Of a DNA stretch of 64,000 bases, positions 35,285 through 45,643 are shown one piece after another; within the stretch, counting starts at the first letter, position 1; each line of letters opens with the position of its first letter. The notes under the pieces were generated by a model. The model saw only the letters and a program-made list of their open reading frames with translations. It had not been told where the DNA came from and ran no database searches. Location: positions 41,001 to 105,000 of the forward strand of contig DASPUC010000015.1 in NCBI GenBank assembly GCA_035623075.1, given 5' to 3'. The DNA is from Nitrospiraceae bacterium. Lineage in GTDB: Bacteria > Nitrospirota > Nitrospiria > Nitrospirales > Nitrospiraceae. A program made the position numbers and the translations under genes.

Positions 35285-35648
35285 GAGATGAAGGAAAGTC
35301 AGAAGAAGATTCTGATCTCAGGTACGTAGTCTACCAAAGCTTATCGTGACGTCCAGCCTGACCACGGTTTCTGCCGCGCCTTCAACAGCCCGCATGACTC
35401 ACGAGGGTTCGTGACGGGCCCCTCCCATCCCTCCCCCCCATGGCATGGGGAAGGGATGGGGTGCGAGACGGGTGCGCAGAGCCACGAGGGAGGAAGGCAT
35501 CCTTGAAACAGTATGTCGACTGACCGAGTGGCGAGCCCACCAACATGCCTCAGAGTCGCATGCTGGCTTGTCGCAGTGGTGTATCGGCGGTTAGAGTAGA
35601 AGCCCTCGTGAAAAATGCGGGCTAGGGCATCCCGTGTGAAGGAGGGGT
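35285..35648. other. Intergenic region with a GC-rich hairpin
   Basis: No gene is seen between these divergent genes. At 35424-35460 CCCATCCCT and a run of seven C followed by AT face ATGGGGAAGGGATGGG around a short loop, a near-perfect hairpin with a small bulge. The rest is featureless. Confidence 0.55.
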
Positions 35649-36710
35649 ATGTTCATCCATCGACGAATTGGTCTTGTTATGGTGATTGCGGCCGTTTGGG
35701 GAGGGGTATTTGCAGAACGCGCGGGGTCCTGCGAAATCAAGGGCAGATCAACTCAAAACGATGCAGCGGTAATGCTTTCATTGAGCGCGGATTGCACGGA
35801 TGCCGAGCGAGAAAAGCACGCCGTGGAGGCAGTCCAGATGATTGACGCGCTCAAGCGCGGTAAAGATGTCGATCTCTCCGGTGCAGTCATTCACGGGGAC
35901 CTGTTACTTGATGCTCTTGTAGCCGGTCCTGTGCCTCAGGATCTCAAGGCAGTTGCGGCGATTGAGGGCAAAGAGATACGCGTGATTCAGGGCGTCGTGT
36001 CCATCGTCAATTCGATCGTGCACGGAGCGGTTCGACATCAATCCACTCAAGACCAGCTTGTTTTTCGATCTCCGGTGACCTTCTCGGGAACGCGTTTTGA
36101 GCAGACGGTGGACCTTTCGCGGTCGGTCTTTATGCATCCGGTCGTTCTGTCCGGCGCAATTTTTTTACGAGAAAGCTATTTTGTGCAGGCGCGCTTTCTC
36201 AGCGAGGTGGTCGCAGAGAAGACGGCCTTCGGTCCGCATACCCGCTTTCATCGGGCGCGGTTCCATGAACCTGTCACGTTTCAGCAGTCGGGCTTCAGCG
36301 GACTCGCCGAATTCCTTGAGGTCGAGTTTGAACGAGACACAAATTTTTCACGGACGTACTTCAAGCTCGGTACCGGCTTTTCCGGCAGCCGGTTCCGTGG
36401 GATGGCCAATTTTTCGGAGTCGCTCTTCGATCGCGAGGCCTTTTTCCCATTTGCGGTTTTTGAGGGCGATGCGTTTTTTCGGCGGGCGACCTTTCGATCG
36501 ACGGCCGATTTCTCCAACGCGGAATTTCGCGGACAAGACGATTTCGCCAAAGTGCTCTTCGAGGGAGGTCCGGAATTTTCCGGTGCGAAGCGTACCGGCA
36601 GGGGGAAAGACCTGCTGGGGCTGGAGAGTCCGAAGATTCAATATTTGATCACGCTGTCCCTCCTGATCTTCAGTGCTCTGCTGATCGCATATTTGATCAA
36701 GTCGAAATAG
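35649..36710 (+). CDS. Membrane-anchored pentapeptide-type repeat protein
   Basis: 353 residues. ATG 35649 follows AAGGAGGGG. An N-terminal signal (LVMVIAAVWGGVFAERAGSC) and a C-terminal membrane helix (IQYLITLSLLIFSALLIAYL) bracket a region of F-centred five-residue repeats from about 135 to 320 (VTFSGTRFEQTVDLSRSVF, ANFSESLFDREAFF, ADFSNAEFRGQDDF). These build a right-handed beta-helix. The C-terminal helix should hold the solenoid at the periplasmic face. Function is unknown; binding of a partner protein or glycan is plausible. Confidence 0.82.
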   Translation: MFIHRRIGLVMVIAAVWGGVFAERAGSCEIKGRSTQNDAAVMLSLSADCTDAEREKHAVEAVQMIDALKRGKDVDLSGAVIHGDLLLDALVAGPVPQDLKAVAAIEGKEIRVIQGVVSIVNSIVHGAVRHQSTQDQLVFRSPVTFSGTRFEQTVDLSRSVFMHPVVLSGAIFLRESYFVQARFLSEVVAEKTAFGPHTRFHRARFHEPVTFQQSGFSGLAEFLEVEFERDTNFSRTYFKLGTGFSGSRFRGMANFSESLFDREAFFPFAVFEGDAFFRRATFRSTADFSNAEFRGQDDFAKVLFEGGPEFSGAKRTGRGKDLLGLESPKIQYLITLSLLIFSALLIAYLIKSK

Positions 36711-36786
36711 CGCCGCCGTCGGTAGCTTCCACAAGTAATAGGTTCAGGCTTGCTCTGATCCCACCAAAGCTGGTATAAAGCGGCTT

Positions 36787-37587
36787 GTGGATAACGAGTT
36801 CGACGGAATGGAACAGGCAGAGCTGCCCTATCAGGTTCGGATCGACAATTTCGAGGGTCCGCTCGATCTGTTGCTCCATCTCATCAAGAAAAGCGAAATC
36901 AATATCTACGATATCCCGATCGCTCTCATCGCCAAACAGTACCTGGAATATCTTGAAGCAATGAAGGATCTGAACTTGACCGTGGCGGGAGAGTTTCTGG
37001 TGATGGCGGCGACGTTGCTGCAGATCAAATCCAAAATGCTGCTGCCGGTCGATGAAACGACCGAAGATGAAGAGGATGGTCCAGACCCGCGGGAAGAGTT
37101 GGTCCGCCGGTTGCTGGAATACAAGCAATTCAAGGATGCAGCGCGTCAGCTGGATGACCAAGGGCGGTTGTGGCGAGAGCTCTACAGCCGCGAACAGAGT
37201 CCGCCTGTCGAAACGGAATCGGATGAGCTCCCTCTCGAAGACGTCAGCCTGTTCGATCTGATGGATGCGCTCAAGGGAGTCTTCGAGCGCAATTCGGGAG
37301 CGCAATTGCTGGAGATCATCCCGGATAACCTGACCGTGCGGGATCGAATGAACGTCATCCTTGAGGCATTGGAGGGGCGGGACTCTGTGACGTTCAGCTC
37401 GCTGTTTGAATCATCGAGTCATCGGATGGTCATCATCGTGACGTTCCTTGCGCTGCTCGAACTGATCCGACTGCGAACAGCCCGGGTATTCCAAGCGGAA
37501 AACTTTGGTCCAATTTTGGTGTCGCGCACGTTTTCGCTCGTGCCCGATCCGGCCGAACTCGATGATGCGGAATGGAGGGGAGCATGA
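36787..37587 (+). CDS. scpA: Segregation and condensation protein A
   Basis: 266 residues from GTG (ATG 36808 is possible). ScpA is the kleisin of the SMC-ScpAB chromosome condensation complex. It shows VRIDNFEGPLDLLLHLIKKS near the N-terminus, IAKQYLEYLEAMKDLNL, and the C-terminal winged-helix end. LVMAATLLQIKSKMLLP is the family signature. It overlaps scpB by four bases. The smc gene is not in the window. Confidence 0.95.
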   Translation: MDNEFDGMEQAELPYQVRIDNFEGPLDLLLHLIKKSEINIYDIPIALIAKQYLEYLEAMKDLNLTVAGEFLVMAATLLQIKSKMLLPVDETTEDEEDGPDPREELVRRLLEYKQFKDAARQLDDQGRLWRELYSREQSPPVETESDELPLEDVSLFDLMDALKGVFERNSGAQLLEIIPDNLTVRDRMNVILEALEGRDSVTFSSLFESSSHRMVIIVTFLALLELIRLRTARVFQAENFGPILVSRTFSLVPDPAELDDAEWRGA

Positions 37588-38348
37588 GCCTGACAGTAAC
37601 CCAGGCGATGGATGAAATTTCGTACGTCGGTAAGGCGGTTGCGGCCGAGGATGTCCCCCACGGTAATGGACATGGCGAGGAGGTCGACCGGCGAGAACTC
37701 AGGGCTATTCTCGAAGCGGTGTTGTTCGTGTCATCGGAGCCGGTGCCGGTGGCTCGTTTGGTCTCGGTCTTGGGAGCGGTCAAAAAGGCAGACGTGGAGC
37801 AGGCGCTCGCGCAGTTGAAGCAGGAGCTTGAACAGGACGGCCGCGGGGTGCAGTTGGTGCAAGTGGCGGGCGGCTACCGCTTGATGACCAAACCCGACTA
37901 TGCGCCGTGGATCAAGAAGCTCGAGAAGGCCAAGACGGTGCAGAAGTTGTCTCGGTCTGCTCTCGAATCCCTGGCGATCATTGCCTACAAGCAGCCCCTC
38001 GTCCGTTCGGAGATCGAGCAGATTCGCGGCGTGGAGACGTCCGGTGTTCTCCGGACACTCCTTGAGCGAAAATTGGTCCGCATCGTCGGCCGCAAGGAAA
38101 TTCCTGGTCGACCGATCATGTATGGCACCACGAAGTTTTTCCTTGAGCATTTCGGTTTGCAGGATCTCTCCCAATTGCCGCCCCTACGTGAACTCAAGGA
38201 GCTCGGCGACGCCGAGCAGGCATTCTTACCGATGGAGGACGAGACGGGACACATGGGCGGTTCCATGTTGAGCGGGGCATCCGAATCCCCGGATCTGACT
38301 CTTGCCTTGGCCAGCCCGTTGCTGACAGAGCCGGTCGAACAGGCTTGA
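37584..38348 (+). CDS. scpB: Segregation and condensation protein B
   Basis: 254 residues from ATG 37584, which follows GGAGGGG and overlaps the scpA stop (ATGA). Two winged helices are visible: AILEAVLFVSSEPVPVARL and the block LSRSALESLAIIAYKQPLVR with EIEQIRGVETSGVLRTLLER. It dimerises and binds the ScpA kleisin. Both ends are extended relative to short homologues: about 40 residues before the first helix and a Ser/Leu-rich tail of about 50. Confidence 0.95.
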   Translation: MSLTVTQAMDEISYVGKAVAAEDVPHGNGHGEEVDRRELRAILEAVLFVSSEPVPVARLVSVLGAVKKADVEQALAQLKQELEQDGRGVQLVQVAGGYRLMTKPDYAPWIKKLEKAKTVQKLSRSALESLAIIAYKQPLVRSEIEQIRGVETSGVLRTLLERKLVRIVGRKEIPGRPIMYGTTKFFLEHFGLQDLSQLPPLRELKELGDAEQAFLPMEDETGHMGGSMLSGASESPDLTLALASPLLTEPVEQA

Positions 38349-38458
38349 CCCAACAAAATCTAGCGGTGGGGGCGGTCTTCACAGGCACCCTGTTCTAAGA
38401 TTCAGTCTCTCCGGCACCTTCATTCCGATCATCATACGTCTGAGGGGGTGAGGCCCCG

Positions 38459-38488
38459 TTGACTCTCTTTCCAGTGCTTTGTTAGACT
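38459..38488 (+). promoter_or_regulatory. Candidate sigma-70 promoter before the NHL gene
   Basis: TTGACT (38459-38464) and TAGACT (38483-38488) are separated by 18 bases and lie 77 bases upstream of the NHL-protein start. The -35 matches consensus at five of six positions and the -10 at four. Confidence 0.35.
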
Positions 38489-38565
38489 CCTCAATCCGAT
38501 TCTAAGTCGTTGAAACTCGCTCAGTTCTTGGCACTGGGCGGTCTTAGCAACACGAGGCACCACCA

Positions 38566-41538
38566 ATGGTCAAAGCATGGCTATATTATGATGAAATGTT
38601 TCGGTTCGGACGGTCCATCTTGCGGGCTGACGCGGTACAGGATGAATGGGGAGGCGGCGATTCAATTGCCGAGGCAGAAGAACTCCCACCGGCGCCGCAG
38701 AACCTGAAGGCAAAACCCGGTAACAGTCGAATCACACTCACCTGGGACGATGTCCCGGACGCGATGTACTACAACGTCTATTTCCAAACGACCAAAGGAG
38801 TCCAGATTAAGTTTTCCGAGCTCACACGCCCGATTGCCGGAGAAGAGGATTTCAAAGCCACCATCGGCGTGAAGAAAGACAAAGCGACCTGCATCGAAGG
38901 ACCCCGTTCACCCTTCATCCATGACGATCTGGCCAACGGGACCTGCTACCACTATGTCGTGACGGTTGTGACGGCGAAGGGCGAAAGTCCGGAATCGCAG
39001 GAAGCAATGGCGATTCCTTCACCGTATCTCCTCGCGATGTGCATCGGTCAGGAAGGAGTCGACGACGGAGAATTCAGCTCGCCCACGGGCATCACCCTGG
39101 ACAAAGACGGCAACATTTACGTTGCCGACACGGACAACCATTCCATCCAGAAATTCGATAAGACCGGGAAGTTTCTCGCTCGCTGGGGTGCGGAGCCGTC
39201 GTCTCAGGAAGGATCGTTTTATTACCCGCGGGGTCTCGCGATCGGGTCAGAAGACGTACTGTATGTGGCCGACAGCGGCAACAATCGGGTGCAGCGGTTT
39301 GATCTCGATGGCAACGTCTTGCAGGCCTGGGGAAAATTCGGCATGGCCTGGCGCGGGGCCGATATGGGCCGATTCGACGTGCCCTGGGGGCTAACGACCG
39401 ACCAAGAAGGCAACCTCTATGTGTCGGATACGAGCAATGCCCGTATCCAAAAGTTCAAGGCAGACGGGACGCCGTTATTGAAGTGGGGACGGGACGGAAG
39501 CTTCGATGGCGCGTTCTTTTTCCCCCGCGGTATCGCCGTCGATTTTGTCGGCAATATCTATGTGGCGGATGAAGGGAACAACCGCATTCAGAAATTCGAC
39601 ACCCGAGGCAGCTTCTTGACGAAATGGGGACGGGAAGGGAGCGGTCCGGGACAATTCAAGTCGCCGTGGGGAGTGACCTGCGATGCATTGGGGAATGTGT
39701 ATGTGGTCGATACCGGAAACCACCGCATTCAAAAATTCGACGGCAATGGAACATTTCTCTGTTCATGGGGAAATCGCGGCAGAACCGAAGGCCAATTGAA
39801 CTTCCCCTACGGCGTGGCCGTGGACAAAGAAGGCTGTGTCTACGTGGTCGACAGTGGCAATAACCGCGTCCTGAAGTATGTGCCGACGGAAGAAGAGTTG
39901 AATCGCGGGAAAGACGAGGCGCCGAAGGGACAGGCGTTGAGTACAACTCCTCCGCCGCACAGCGTGGCAGGGAAAGCCGGGGATACGGAAACGTTCCTGA
40001 GCTGGATGGAGGTGCCCGGGGCTGTTTCATACAATCTGTACTTCGGCACATCGCAGGGCATCACGAAACAGACGGCAACCAAGATCGAGGGAGTGACCAA
40101 TCCCTATACGCATACGGGACTTACGAACGATACCGCCTACTTCTACGCGGTGTCGGCGGTGTTCCAGAATGAGACCGAGAGCGCGTTGTCGAGGGAAGTC
40201 ACGGCAACACCGGTTCTGATCGACATCACCGCTCCTCAGAATCCCTATGCGGTCATCAATCACGGCGCCTTTATGACGAATTCGCCCGAAGTCGTCGTCA
40301 CGATTTCCGCCCACGACATCGATACCGGGGTTGGGGCCTATTTCATCTCCGAATCGCCGATGACGCCCATGGCAGGGACGCCGGGGTGGGTCGACGTGAC
40401 GCCGGCGCTCAAGTTCGGAGCAACCATCCCCTTCATTCTGTCGCCGGGAGACGGGCAGAAAGTCATTTATGTCTGGTTCAAAGACGTTGGTGGGAACGTT
40501 TCCACGCCTGCCAGCGCGACCATTTTGGTCAATACCTCGGGTTATGTCTGCGTGGCCAAGTGGGGGCGTCCGGGCCGTGGGGCTTCGTTGCTGCACGGGG
40601 GGGAGTTCATGGCTCCCATCTACGGCCTCTCCGTGGACCAGCAGGGTTCTCTCTTCGTCGTGGACAACGGAAACAATCGTGTGCAGAAGTTCGACAATGC
40701 CGGAAACTTCATCATTCTCTGGGGCAACTTCGGTTCGGCGAATTCGAACTTCCACAATCCGAGCGGCGTAGCCTGCGACGGCAAGGGCGACGTGTGGGTC
40801 GTGGACACGAACAATCACCGCGTGCAGAAGTTCGACGGCAGACTGGGCGGCTACCTCATGAAATTCGGATCGCGAGGAAACGGCGAAGGACAGTTCAATT
40901 CACCCTGGGGCATCGCAATCGATCGGGTGCGCGGCTACGTCTACGTCGTCGATAGCGCCAACTTCCGTGTCCAGAAGTTCGATATGACCGGCGAGTTCAT
41001 TATGTCGTGGGGGAGCTTCGGGAACGGTGACGGCCAGTTTTACTTCCCACGCGGGATCGCGGTGGATCAATCGGATGGGTCCGTCTACGTGGTGGATATG
41101 GGGAATCATCGCATCCAGAAGTTTGACACCAGCACGAACGTCTTGCCGCAGCTATTGACAAAGTGGGGCGGCAGCTCGGAGCCGGGCCATGCGAGCAGCG
41201 TTCTGGCGCAGGAAGCGGGACAACTCCGGTCTCCCTGGGGTATCGCGGTCGATGGAGCCGGGGACGTGTACGTGACCGATACCGGGAACCACCGGATTGA
41301 AAAGTTCGATAAGGAAGGAAACTTCATCACCCAGTGGGGTGGGTTCGGGAACGGCGACGGGCAGTTCAATTTCCCCTACGGGATTGCCGTCGATGCCAAG
41401 GGAAATGTGTTTGTCATCGACAGCGGCAACACCCGCGTGCAGCAGTTTATGCCGGCTGAAGAGGGCGGCGAACGACTCCAGGAAGAAGCAGAGGCGGCGG
41501 CGGAAATCGAAAAGGCGCAAGGAGCGTCAAAGATCTAA
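38566..41538 (+). CDS. Double NHL-propeller protein with fibronectin type III domains
   Basis: 990 residues. The order is: FnIII-like domain (about 40-145), six NHL repeats (about 155-440), a second FnIII (about 465-555), a beta domain (about 560-645) and six more NHL repeats (about 648-960). NHL units are of the form PWGIAVDxxGNVYVVDTGNH followed by RIQKFD. Each set should close into a six-bladed propeller. The two halves share one FnIII-propeller plan, suggesting internal duplication. The chosen ATG gives no signal peptide, so export, if any, is unusual. A short Lys/Glu tail follows. Ligand unknown. Confidence 0.88.
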   Translation: MVKAWLYYDEMFRFGRSILRADAVQDEWGGGDSIAEAEELPPAPQNLKAKPGNSRITLTWDDVPDAMYYNVYFQTTKGVQIKFSELTRPIAGEEDFKATIGVKKDKATCIEGPRSPFIHDDLANGTCYHYVVTVVTAKGESPESQEAMAIPSPYLLAMCIGQEGVDDGEFSSPTGITLDKDGNIYVADTDNHSIQKFDKTGKFLARWGAEPSSQEGSFYYPRGLAIGSEDVLYVADSGNNRVQRFDLDGNVLQAWGKFGMAWRGADMGRFDVPWGLTTDQEGNLYVSDTSNARIQKFKADGTPLLKWGRDGSFDGAFFFPRGIAVDFVGNIYVADEGNNRIQKFDTRGSFLTKWGREGSGPGQFKSPWGVTCDALGNVYVVDTGNHRIQKFDGNGTFLCSWGNRGRTEGQLNFPYGVAVDKEGCVYVVDSGNNRVLKYVPTEEELNRGKDEAPKGQALSTTPPPHSVAGKAGDTETFLSWMEVPGAVSYNLYFGTSQGITKQTATKIEGVTNPYTHTGLTNDTAYFYAVSAVFQNETESALSREVTATPVLIDITAPQNPYAVINHGAFMTNSPEVVVTISAHDIDTGVGAYFISESPMTPMAGTPGWVDVTPALKFGATIPFILSPGDGQKVIYVWFKDVGGNVSTPASATILVNTSGYVCVAKWGRPGRGASLLHGGEFMAPIYGLSVDQQGSLFVVDNGNNRVQKFDNAGNFIILWGNFGSANSNFHNPSGVACDGKGDVWVVDTNNHRVQKFDGRLGGYLMKFGSRGNGEGQFNSPWGIAIDRVRGYVYVVDSANFRVQKFDMTGEFIMSWGSFGNGDGQFYFPRGIAVDQSDGSVYVVDMGNHRIQKFDTSTNVLPQLLTKWGGSSEPGHASSVLAQEAGQLRSPWGIAVDGAGDVYVTDTGNHRIEKFDKEGNFITQWGGFGNGDGQFNFPYGIAVDAKGNVFVIDSGNTRVQQFMPAEEGGERLQEEAEAAAEIEKAQGASKI

Positions 41539-41569
41539 GTCACTCATCCGGAGGCGATGAAGGGACGCT

Positions 41570-43036
41570 ATGTTGGAGCAAGAACCGCGGACTGGATTAA
41601 CGTACGATGACGTCGTTCTGGTCCCTGCGAAGTCGCAGGTGCTTCCGAGCGAAGTCAATACGCACACACGCCTCAGTCGTCATATCCAGATCAACATTCC
41701 GATCGTCAGTTCCGCCATGGATACCGTCACGGATTCGCGGCTGGCGATCGCGATGGCCCGCGAAGGCGGGATCGGGATCATCCATCGCGTCTTGTCACCG
41801 GCCGATCAAGCCGCGGAAGTGGACAAGGTGAAAAAGTCCGAGAGCGGGATGATTCTGGATCCCGTCACGATTTCCCCTGAGCAAACGATTCGGGACGCGC
41901 ACCAGTTGATGGCCAAGTATCGCATCTCCGGCATTCCCGTGACGAAAAACAAGAAACTGGTCGGCATTCTGACCAACCGTGATCTGCGGTTCGAAAGTCG
42001 TATGGAATTGAAGGTGTCTCAGGTAATGAGGCGGGACAAGCTCGTGACTGCGCCGGAGGGGACCAGCTTGGAAAAGGCCCGTGAAATTTTGCATGAGCAT
42101 CGCATCGAGAAACTGCCCGTCGTGAACAAGCACTTCGAGCTCAAAGGCTTGATCACGATCAAGGATATCGAAAAGCGCATCAAGTATCCCACGGCCTGTA
42201 AGGACGGCCACGGACGGCTTCGCATCGGCGCGGCGATCGGGGTCGGGCCAGAGACGGAAGATCGCGTGGCCCAACTCAAGAAAGCTGGTGTGGACGTGAT
42301 CGTGGTCGATACGGCTCACGGCCATGCTCAAGCAGTGCTGGACACGGTGAAGATGATCAAGAAGCATTATTCCGAGCTGGAACTCGTTGCTGGAAATATT
42401 GCGACGGCCGAAGCGGCGAGAGACCTGCTCAAGGCAGGAGTCGATGCGGTGAAAGTCGGTGTCGGACCTGGCTCGATCTGCACAACCCGCATTGTGTCGG
42501 GAGCTGGTATGCCGCAGCTGACCGCTATTGCGGATTGCGCCAAAGCATTGGAAGGCAGCGGTGTGCCGATCATCGCCGATGGCGGCATCAAGTTTTCAGG
42601 GGACATTACGAAAGCTCTCGCGGCTGGTGCCTCATCGGTCATGCTCGGTGGTTTGTTGGCCGGGACGGAGGAGTCACCGGGCGAGACCGTGCTGTATCAA
42701 GCCCGAACCTATAAAGTCTATCGCGGTATGGGATCGATCGGTGCGATGGAGCGTGGGGGTGGAGATCGTTACGGACAGGCCGGGCGTCAAGCCCAGAAGC
42801 TGGTGCCGGAAGGGATCGAGGGGCGCGTACCATACAAGGGACCCGTGTCGGCCGTGATTTATCAACTTGTCGGCGGTGTGAAATCCGGAATGGGGTACTG
42901 CGGGTGCAAAACAATTCCGGAACTGCAGCAAAAGGCTACGTTTATCCGTCAGACGGTGGCCGGCCTCCGCGAAAGTCACGTCCACGACGTGATCATTACG
43001 AAAGAGGCCCCGAACTATCGGATGGATTGGGAGTGA
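41570..43036 (+). CDS. guaB: Inosine-5'-monophosphate dehydrogenase
   Basis: 488 residues. It oxidises IMP to XMP, the branch step to GMP. The barrel opens with [15 protein letters not shown]. Two CBS domains are inserted at about 95-205. The catalytic loop Cys lies in GPGSICTTR and the flap region holds [17 protein letters not shown]. It is 31 bases after the NHL gene, so the two may be cotranscribed, and it precedes guaA. Confidence 0.98.
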   Translation: MLEQEPRTGLTYDDVVLVPAKSQVLPSEVNTHTRLSRHIQINIPIVSSAMDTVTDSRLAIAMAREGGIGIIHRVLSPADQAAEVDKVKKSESGMILDPVTISPEQTIRDAHQLMAKYRISGIPVTKNKKLVGILTNRDLRFESRMELKVSQVMRRDKLVTAPEGTSLEKAREILHEHRIEKLPVVNKHFELKGLITIKDIEKRIKYPTACKDGHGRLRIGAAIGVGPETEDRVAQLKKAGVDVIVVDTAHGHAQAVLDTVKMIKKHYSELELVAGNIATAEAARDLLKAGVDAVKVGVGPGSICTTRIVSGAGMPQLTAIADCAKALEGSGVPIIADGGIKFSGDITKALAAGASSVMLGGLLAGTEESPGETVLYQARTYKVYRGMGSIGAMERGGGDRYGQAGRQAQKLVPEGIEGRVPYKGPVSAVIYQLVGGVKSGMGYCGCKTIPELQQKATFIRQTVAGLRESHVHDVIITKEAPNYRMDWE

Positions 43037-43039
43037 TCG

Positions 43040-43178
43040 AAAGCTATCAGCTCTCAGCCGTCAGCTTTCAGCAAGACACAAATCATTCCCTCCTCGATTC
43101 AGATCTTGTCACAGGCAAGTGTGCAATTACCCGATCTGGTGCTTCGCTGATGGCTGAATGCTGACAGCCGAGAGCTAT
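43040..43178. repeat. Intergenic repeat family A, long inverted pair
   Basis: The left arm has GAAAGCTATCAGCTCTCAGC followed by CGTCAGCTTTCAGC (43040-43073). The right arm (43144-43178) has GCTGATGGCTGAATGCTGAC and AGCCGAGAGCTATTTT. The arms are largely complementary. It fills the guaB-guaA gap. Confidence 0.6.
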
Positions 43179-43182
43179 TTTC

Positions 43183-44739
43183 ATGGAACTCTGGCACGAT
43201 CGTATCCTGGTCCTGGATTTCGGTTCGCAATACACCCAGCTCATCGCGCGTCGAATCCGCGAGGCGCACGTCTATTCCCAGATCATGCCGTGCACCGTCC
43301 CGCTTGCGACCGTGCTGGCCTACCGTCCAAAGGGCATCGTGCTGTCCGGCGGGCCGTCGAGTGTCTACGACAAAAAAGCCCCATCGGTCACCAAAGAGCT
43401 GTTTACGCAGGGTATCCCGATTCTGGGGATCTGCTACGGGATGCAATTGGTGACGCACCTCTCCGGCGGGGAAGTCGCCAAAGCGTCCCACCGCGAATAC
43501 GGTCGCGCCGAACTCACGATCGATGATCGATCAGACCTCTTCAAAGGCATCGGCGAGGGCGGCTCGACCATTGTCTGGATGTCGCACGGCGACCGGATCG
43601 AACGCATGCCGCCAGGGTTTCGCTCGATCGCGCACACGGGAAATTCTCCGATCGCGGCTATGCGGCGGCACGATGGGAAAGGCCGAATCTATTGCCTGCA
43701 GTTTCATCCCGAAGTGGCGCATACGCCGGAAGGCGCCGCGATTCTGCGGAATTTCGTGTACGGCATCTGCGGGTGCCAGCCGTCGTGGACGATGCAGTCC
43801 TATGTCGAGACCGCCGTGGAGGAGATCCGCAAACAGGTCGGGAACGACCAGGTCATTTGCGCGTTGAGCGGCGGCGTGGACTCCTCGGTGGCGGCTGTGT
43901 TGACACACCGTGCGATCGGCAACCAGCTGACCTGTGTGTTCGTCGATAACGGGGTGCTGCGAGCAGGGGAGCGCGATCAAGTCCAGAAGACCTTCGCGAC
44001 GCACTTCAAATTAAATCTTCGTATGCTCGACCGAACGGACGAGTTCCTGGCCGGTTTGAAGAATGTGATCGATCCGGAGCGAAAGCGGAAGATCATCGGG
44101 CGGCTCTTCATCAAGAACTTTGACGCAGAATCGAAGAAGTTGAAAGGGATCAAGTATCTGGTTCAAGGGACACTCTATCCGGATGTAATCGAGAGCGTAA
44201 GTTTTAAAGGCCCGTCCGCAACGATCAAGACGCATCACAACGTCGGCGGCCTGCCGGCACGGATGAAATTAAAGCTGATCGAGCCATTGCGGGAGCTGTT
44301 CAAGGACGAGGTGCGGGTCCTGGGAAAGGAACTGGGGATTCCCGACGACGTCATCTGGCGTCAGCCCTTCCCCGGTCCCGGCCTGGCCATTCGTATTCTT
44401 GGGTCCGTTACGAAGGAACGGCTCACGATTCTTCGCGAGGCGGAAACAATCGTGGACCAAGAAATTCGTTCGGCTGGCTTGTATCGCGACATCTGGCAGG
44501 CGTTTGCCGTGTTATTGCCGATTCGTACGGTCGGCGTGATGGGGGACCAGCGGACCTATGAAAACGTGGTTGCCATTCGCGCGGTGACCAGCCTCGACGG
44601 CATGACCGCAGACTGGGCCAAGATTCCGAACGAGGTCCTGGGCAAGATGTCGAACCGAATCATCAATGAAGTGAAGGGTGTGAACCGGGTCGTGTACGAT
44701 ATCAGTTCGAAGCCGCCTTCCACCATTGAATGGGAATAA
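43183..44739 (+). CDS. guaA: GMP synthase (glutamine-hydrolysing)
   Basis: 518 residues. The N-terminal class I amidotransferase domain has the nucleophile Cys in GICYGMQL and the His-Glu in [10 protein letters not shown]. The ATP pyrophosphatase domain has the P-loop [13 protein letters not shown]. The C-terminal dimerisation domain ends in [13 protein letters not shown]. It converts XMP to GMP and completes the pathway begun by guaB. Confidence 0.98.
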   Translation: MELWHDRILVLDFGSQYTQLIARRIREAHVYSQIMPCTVPLATVLAYRPKGIVLSGGPSSVYDKKAPSVTKELFTQGIPILGICYGMQLVTHLSGGEVAKASHREYGRAELTIDDRSDLFKGIGEGGSTIVWMSHGDRIERMPPGFRSIAHTGNSPIAAMRRHDGKGRIYCLQFHPEVAHTPEGAAILRNFVYGICGCQPSWTMQSYVETAVEEIRKQVGNDQVICALSGGVDSSVAAVLTHRAIGNQLTCVFVDNGVLRAGERDQVQKTFATHFKLNLRMLDRTDEFLAGLKNVIDPERKRKIIGRLFIKNFDAESKKLKGIKYLVQGTLYPDVIESVSFKGPSATIKTHHNVGGLPARMKLKLIEPLRELFKDEVRVLGKELGIPDDVIWRQPFPGPGLAIRILGSVTKERLTILREAETIVDQEIRSAGLYRDIWQAFAVLLPIRTVGVMGDQRTYENVVAIRAVTSLDGMTADWAKIPNEVLGKMSNRIINEVKGVNRVVYDISSKPPSTIEWE

Positions 44740-44740
44740 G

Positions 44741-44824
44741 GACGTGAGTCGTCATGCGTAATGTGTGAGGCGGAGAGTTGATTCCGCTTTTGCGCATCAC
44801 GCGTCACGTGTCACGCATCACGCG
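44741..44824. repeat. Intergenic repeat family B
   Basis: GACGTGAGTCGTCATGCGTA (left) and CATCACGCGTCACGTGTCAC (right) form loosely inverted arms. The word CACGCGTCACGTGTCAC closely matches the right arm at 12689-12714. It reaches to the base before the next start codon, so that gene has no independent ribosome site. Confidence 0.6.
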
Positions 44825-45643
44825 ATGTTCGTCAGACTGCAAAAATTGATCGCTGGGACCGGGATCGCGTCGCGACGAAAAGCAGAGACGTTGATTGCGG
44901 CCGGTCGAGTGACGGTCAATGGCAAGGTCGTGACCGAACTCGGGACGAAGGTCGATCCGGCTCGCGACCACGTGAAAGTGGACGGCAAACACCTGAGCTC
45001 GGCGCAGCCCTACGTCTACCTGATGCTGAACAAGCCGAAGCACGTCATGTCGACATTGGATGATCCCGGCGGTCGACCGACGGTGAAAGATTACCTCCGG
45101 GGCGTGAGTGTTCGGGTATTTCCCGTCGGTCGGTTGGACTTTGACAGTGAAGGGCTCATGCTGCTGACCAACCACGGTGATTTGGCGCAGGCACTCCTGC
45201 ATCCCCGGTATCACGTGCCGAAGACCTATCTCATCAAGGTCAGGGGCGTGCTTACTGATGATGAGATTCGATCGTTGGAGCGAGGAGTGCAACTGGATGA
45301 TGGCATGACCAGCCCGGCTCACGTGAAAAAAGTAAAGAAGGTCGAGCAAAACTCCTGGCTGGAATTGACGATCCGTGAAGGACGCAAACATCAAGTCAAA
45401 CGCATGTTGGATACGGTGGGTCATCCGGTCTTACGGCTCATACGGGTGAAGATGGGGCCGCTGGTGTTGGGCAATTTGGAACCGGGAGAATTCCGGTTCT
45501 TAGAGGATCGTGAAGCGAATGCGTTGCGCGAATTGGTCGAGCGGCGGCAACAGTCAGTGCAAGAGGGAAGAGTCCCGACAGAGACCACGAAGCCTGCGCG
45601 GCGAAGAGGATGGACACGTCCCAAGAAGGTGACAGCGGCATGA
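44825..45643 (+). CDS. Pseudouridine synthase, RluB/RsuA family
   Basis: 272 residues from ATG 44825. A frame extension to 44765 is rejected because it is made of repeat family B. An S4 RNA-binding domain ([20 protein letters not shown]) is followed by the catalytic domain with the Asp in [17 protein letters not shown] and [12 protein letters not shown]. It modifies a uridine in 23S or 16S rRNA; RluB is the best guess. A basic tail ([12 protein letters not shown]) ends the protein. It overlaps aspS by four bases. Confidence 0.92.
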   Translation: MFVRLQKLIAGTGIASRRKAETLIAAGRVTVNGKVVTELGTKVDPARDHVKVDGKHLSSAQPYVYLMLNKPKHVMSTLDDPGGRPTVKDYLRGVSVRVFPVGRLDFDSEGLMLLTNHGDLAQALLHPRYHVPKTYLIKVRGVLTDDEIRSLERGVQLDDGMTSPAHVKKVKKVEQNSWLELTIREGRKHQVKRMLDTVGHPVLRLIRVKMGPLVLGNLEPGEFRFLEDREANALRELVERRQQSVQEGRVPTETTKPARRRGWTRPKKVTAA

